A DNA stretch of 64,000 nt. It comes from Cryptomeria japonica (Eukaryota; Streptophyta; Pinopsida; Cupressales; Cupressaceae). This document shows positions 61,333 to 64,000 of this stretch, one piece after another (position 1 is the first letter of the stretch; each line of letters opens with the position of its first letter). The translations under genes and the position numbers were made by a program. The DNA lies in NCBI RefSeq assembly GCF_030272615.1, contig NC_081412.1, positions 23,032,432 through 23,096,431 on the forward strand, given 5' to 3'. Below the pieces are notes generated by a model. That model was not told where the DNA came from. It saw only the letters and a list, made by a program, of their open reading frames with translations, and searched no databases.

Positions 61333-61615
61333 AGAGGGCGTACGAGGTACTGAAACTATTAGTTCCCTGCCCTACCATAACTTTTTTAAGGCTTAGTAGC
61401 GCGTACGCAGTACTTATTACTCATAAGCATGTACGGGGTACTATTCCCATTATTTGTTACCCTACGATAACATTTTTAGGCTTAGTAGCACGTACACGCT
61501 ACTTATTAGCCCAGAATGGGAAAAAAGAATATCGTTGGGCTTGTCAACATTTTATGATCTAACAGTGTGTACGTGGTTATTAATGTAGTGCGTATGCGGT
61601 CTATAGACATAGTTT
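61333..61615. repeat. AGCRCGTACGCGSTAC motif cluster, right of E2
   Basis: Six GTAC-centred copies (about 61337, 61399, 61427, 61487, 61564 and 61590) matching those at 50903-51022. The two clusters were probably one repeat before E2 inserted. Confidence 0.65.
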
Positions 61616-61673
61616 TAGTTTCCCAAGAGCCTCAATAGCCTCAAAAGAATTTTTTGAGGTTGTTGAAGGCCCC

Positions 61674-62730
61674 AGCAACTAACGATTTTTGGAGCAAGCG
61701 AAAAAAATGCTACTAATTGAAAATGGCTCCGAGTCATCAAAAACTGAGATACCATTGTAGAGGAGCCTCACGCGACCCTACAGGATCAAAAAAATTGACC
61801 ATATGTGTCGTGGATTGGAAGAAACAGTCCGTCAAATTTTGATAATTTTTTGGACTCAGGGCACTTGAGAGATTGCACTGGTAGGGTATGACTCTCAACG
61901 TTCTGGTGCTTTGGGATGCACGAAAGGGCCATGCCTAGCGTAAACCTACCCACCCAGACATGCTCGTGATGTCGGTTTGTGCATAAGACAAACAAAATCA
62001 ATTCTAGCCAATCTTGCAACTTTTCCTTGCAAGCAACTGATGGTTTTTGGAGCAGGCGAAAAAATGCTACTAATTGAAAATGGCTCTGAGTCATTGAAAA
62101 CCGAGATAAAAAATTGTAGAGGAGCCTCATGTGACCCCACGGGATCAAATAGATTGACCGTATGTGTCGTGGATTGGAAGAAATAGTCCGTCAAATTTTG
62201 ACAATTTTTTGGACTCAAGGCACTTGAGAGATCGTATTGGTAGGGTATGACTCTCGACGTTCTGGTGCTTTGGGATGCACGACAGGGCCATGCCTAGCGT
62301 AAACCTTCCCACCTGGATGCACTCGCGATGTCGATCTATGCACATGACGAACAGAATCAATTCTAGCCATTCTTGCAACTTTTCCTTGCAAGCAACTGAC
62401 GGTTTTTTGAGCAGGCGAAAAATGCTACTAATTGAAAATGGCTCTGAGTTGTCGAAAACCGAGATAGGCCATTGTAGAGGAGCCTCACGTGACCCCATGG
62501 GATCAAACAGATCGACCGTATGTGTCGTGGATTGGAAGAAATAGTTCGTCAAATTTTGACATTTTTTTGGACTCAGGGCACTTGAGAGATTGCACTGGTA
62601 GGGTATGACTCTCGATGTTCTAGTGCTTTGGGATGCATGACAGGGCCATGCCTAGCATAAACCTACCCACCCGAACACGCTCATGATGTCGATTTGTGCA
62701 CACGATGAACCAAATTTGACCATTGCGAGC
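61674..62730. repeat. Three-copy ~358-bp tandem repeat
   Basis: AGCAACT(A/G)A(C/T)GGTTTTTGG... starts at 61674, 62032 and 62391 (periods 358 and 359), and each copy shows scattered substitutions. On the minus strand each copy reads a similar stretch (KPSVACKEKLQ, RFTLGMALSCIPKHQNVESH, SKFDGLFLPIHDTYGQ), open for up to 135 codons with frame changes between copies. I know no function. It could be a satellite seed or a decayed coding repeat. Confidence 0.8.
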
Positions 62731-62780
62731 GCGAGGGTGCTCTCGCACCAAACACATTGTTGTTTATGTTCATATTGTTG

Positions 62781-63072
62781 ATTTTTGTTGTTTATATTCA
62801 TATTTTTAATTACATATGCAAATATTCATTTAAATTTATAAAAGGGCAGCCACCAAATACAGCGAATACACAATAATGAACTGAATACAAGGAGTTTTGT
62901 AGGGTTAATTCAACATTTTAGAAATTTTATCAAATCATATTCCACGATTGCAATGCTTTACATCATATATTTTTGTTGTTTATATTCATATTGTTGATTA
63001 AATATGCAAATATTAATTTAAATTTATAAAAGGACAACCACAAAATACAACGAATACAAAATAATGAACTCA
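62781..63072. repeat. Direct duplication of ~105 bp
   Basis: TTTTTGTTGTTTATATTCATATT... to ...CAAAATAATGAACT occurs at about 62785-62885 and again at 62969-63069 with a few differences. Confidence 0.7.
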
Positions 63073-63252
63073 TTACACATTTATTGGATCGAATATCGAT
63101 ATTTATATATATAAAAAAAGGCATGTCTACCAAGTCAATACAAGTATTACAAAAATGTGACATATGCCATTTCCAAATCGATATACAATAAAAATGTAGA
63201 ATATATCTACATGTATTGGTCATTCTATGACCAAAACTAATACTATATGATC

Positions 63253-64000
63253 CTAAACTTGTGGTGGATCGTCAAAATCAAGCCTCTTCGACACAGTACG
63301 CGGCTCTGTAGATGGCTGCAAAACCACAATTCAAAAGCCAAGTTAGAATTCTTTTGTAGAAAATAGTTCACATTTAACAACATAACTATGCATTTAACTT
63401 TAATTCCTTTGCAATTGAAATGTAGATTACCTCATCGACTGATCTAGGACCTAATGTCTTCGCTCTCCTCTCCTTGTCACTCTTAGGAGTTTTCTTGAAG
63501 ACATACTTAAATGGATTCATGTTATGGTCGTACCACGAAGGAGTCTATTGTAGATTAAATGTACAATTAATACAATGTACTAACATAAATATATCAAAAA
63601 CACTTAAAAGCTATAATATAGAGAACAATGACGTACCTGTGCCTGAGATGCTTCTCCAATGGACTGAGAATGGCTCACCATCGATGTAGAAACTGTCGCT
63701 ATTACCTATACAAAAAATGTACAAAGATTAAATACAATTAATATAATGATAAGTAGTGAAGGTTGAAAACAATTAATTTTACATATCAAACAAAAGTGTA
63801 TCGGATCCTGAGATGCTTCTCCAATGCAAGGAGGAGGGTTCGCCATTGACGAAATAGGTATGGATATTTCCTGTATGAAAAAATTATAAGATTATAATAT
63901 ATCACAAGTTCACATGTACGTGTGCATATAATCATGAAATCAAAAAAATAAAGTAGAGATACATACCTCCGCCCTCTCTTGATCCGCGGGCAAATCAGGT
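63253..64000 (-). CDS. 3' end of an unidentified multi-exon gene with a duplicated small exon
   Basis: Minus-strand exons at 64000-63967 (PDLPADQERAE), 63870-63802, 63705-63637, 63544-63431 and 63315-63253 join in phase 0 and end at TAG 63255-63253. The last two read NMNPFKYVFKKTPKSDKERR and PSTEPRTVSKRLDFDDPPQV. The two 69-nt exons are duplicates (both end SIGEASQ or CIGEASQ plus two residues) and with their ~96-bp introns form a 165-bp tandem duplication. The exon at 63870-63802 is followed by AT instead of GT, so its donor appears lost. The rest of the gene lies beyond the window. The tail is polar and basic. I do not recognise the family. Confidence 0.5.

Overview
This looks like nuclear DNA from a seed plant with a large, repeat-rich genome. 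A gymnosperm such as a conifer is my best guess, but the sequence does not prove it. The evidence is nested multi-kilobase LTR retrotransposons, low gene density, long AT-rich spacers, long (GT)n, (GA)n and (CT)n tracts, GT-AG introns in plant-style genes, and one 500-N assembly gap (60429-60928). I see no bacterial-type operons, CRISPR arrays or rRNA genes.

The only clearly intact host-type gene is a three-exon 2-oxoglutarate/Fe(II)-dependent dioxygenase on the minus strand (38552-39974, 351 aa). It resembles flavanone 3-hydroxylase and keeps all cofactor ligands. A degenerate piece of a paralogue (same exon 2) lies at 31460-31750, with its continuation at 7525-7585. The two halves are separated by nested retrotransposons: element A (7586-31459, TSD GTCAT/GTCAC) inserted into the old dioxygenase copy, and element B (14475-31418, TSD CCTTT) later inserted into the 5' LTR of A.

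Element B is a ~17 kb Ty3/gypsy element of the Tat type. It has gag, protease, RT, two RNase H domains and integrase on the minus strand, and a broken plant-mobile-domain-like gene on the opposite strand between integrase and the 3' LTR. Its primer-binding site appears to match tRNA-Trp. Element C (33055-38343) is a small copia-related composite. It carries an intact 292-aa coiled-coil/G-patch/zinc-knuckle ORF and three tandem 957-bp units, each holding an LTR with its own PBS and polypurine tract.

From 42.7 to 59.7 kb lie two related RT-less elements. E1 (about 42690-48655) is truncated by a Sirevirus-like LTR (F, 48656-49816). E2 (51130-59672) is complete and young, with near-identical LTRs, TSD GTAAT, and an uninterrupted 1072-codon ORF that has a retropepsin and a G-patch-like segment but no reverse transcriptase.

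The left edge (109-2607) holds a multiply broken, transposase-like gene with one clean intron, followed on the opposite strand by an unidentified ORF with one stop codon (2770-3588). The right side has a (CT)n tract next to the assembly gap, a three-copy ~358-bp tandem repeat, and the 3' end of an unidentified minus-strand gene with a duplicated 69-nt exon (63253-64000). All seven LTR-type entities with recognisable orientation point to the minus strand.
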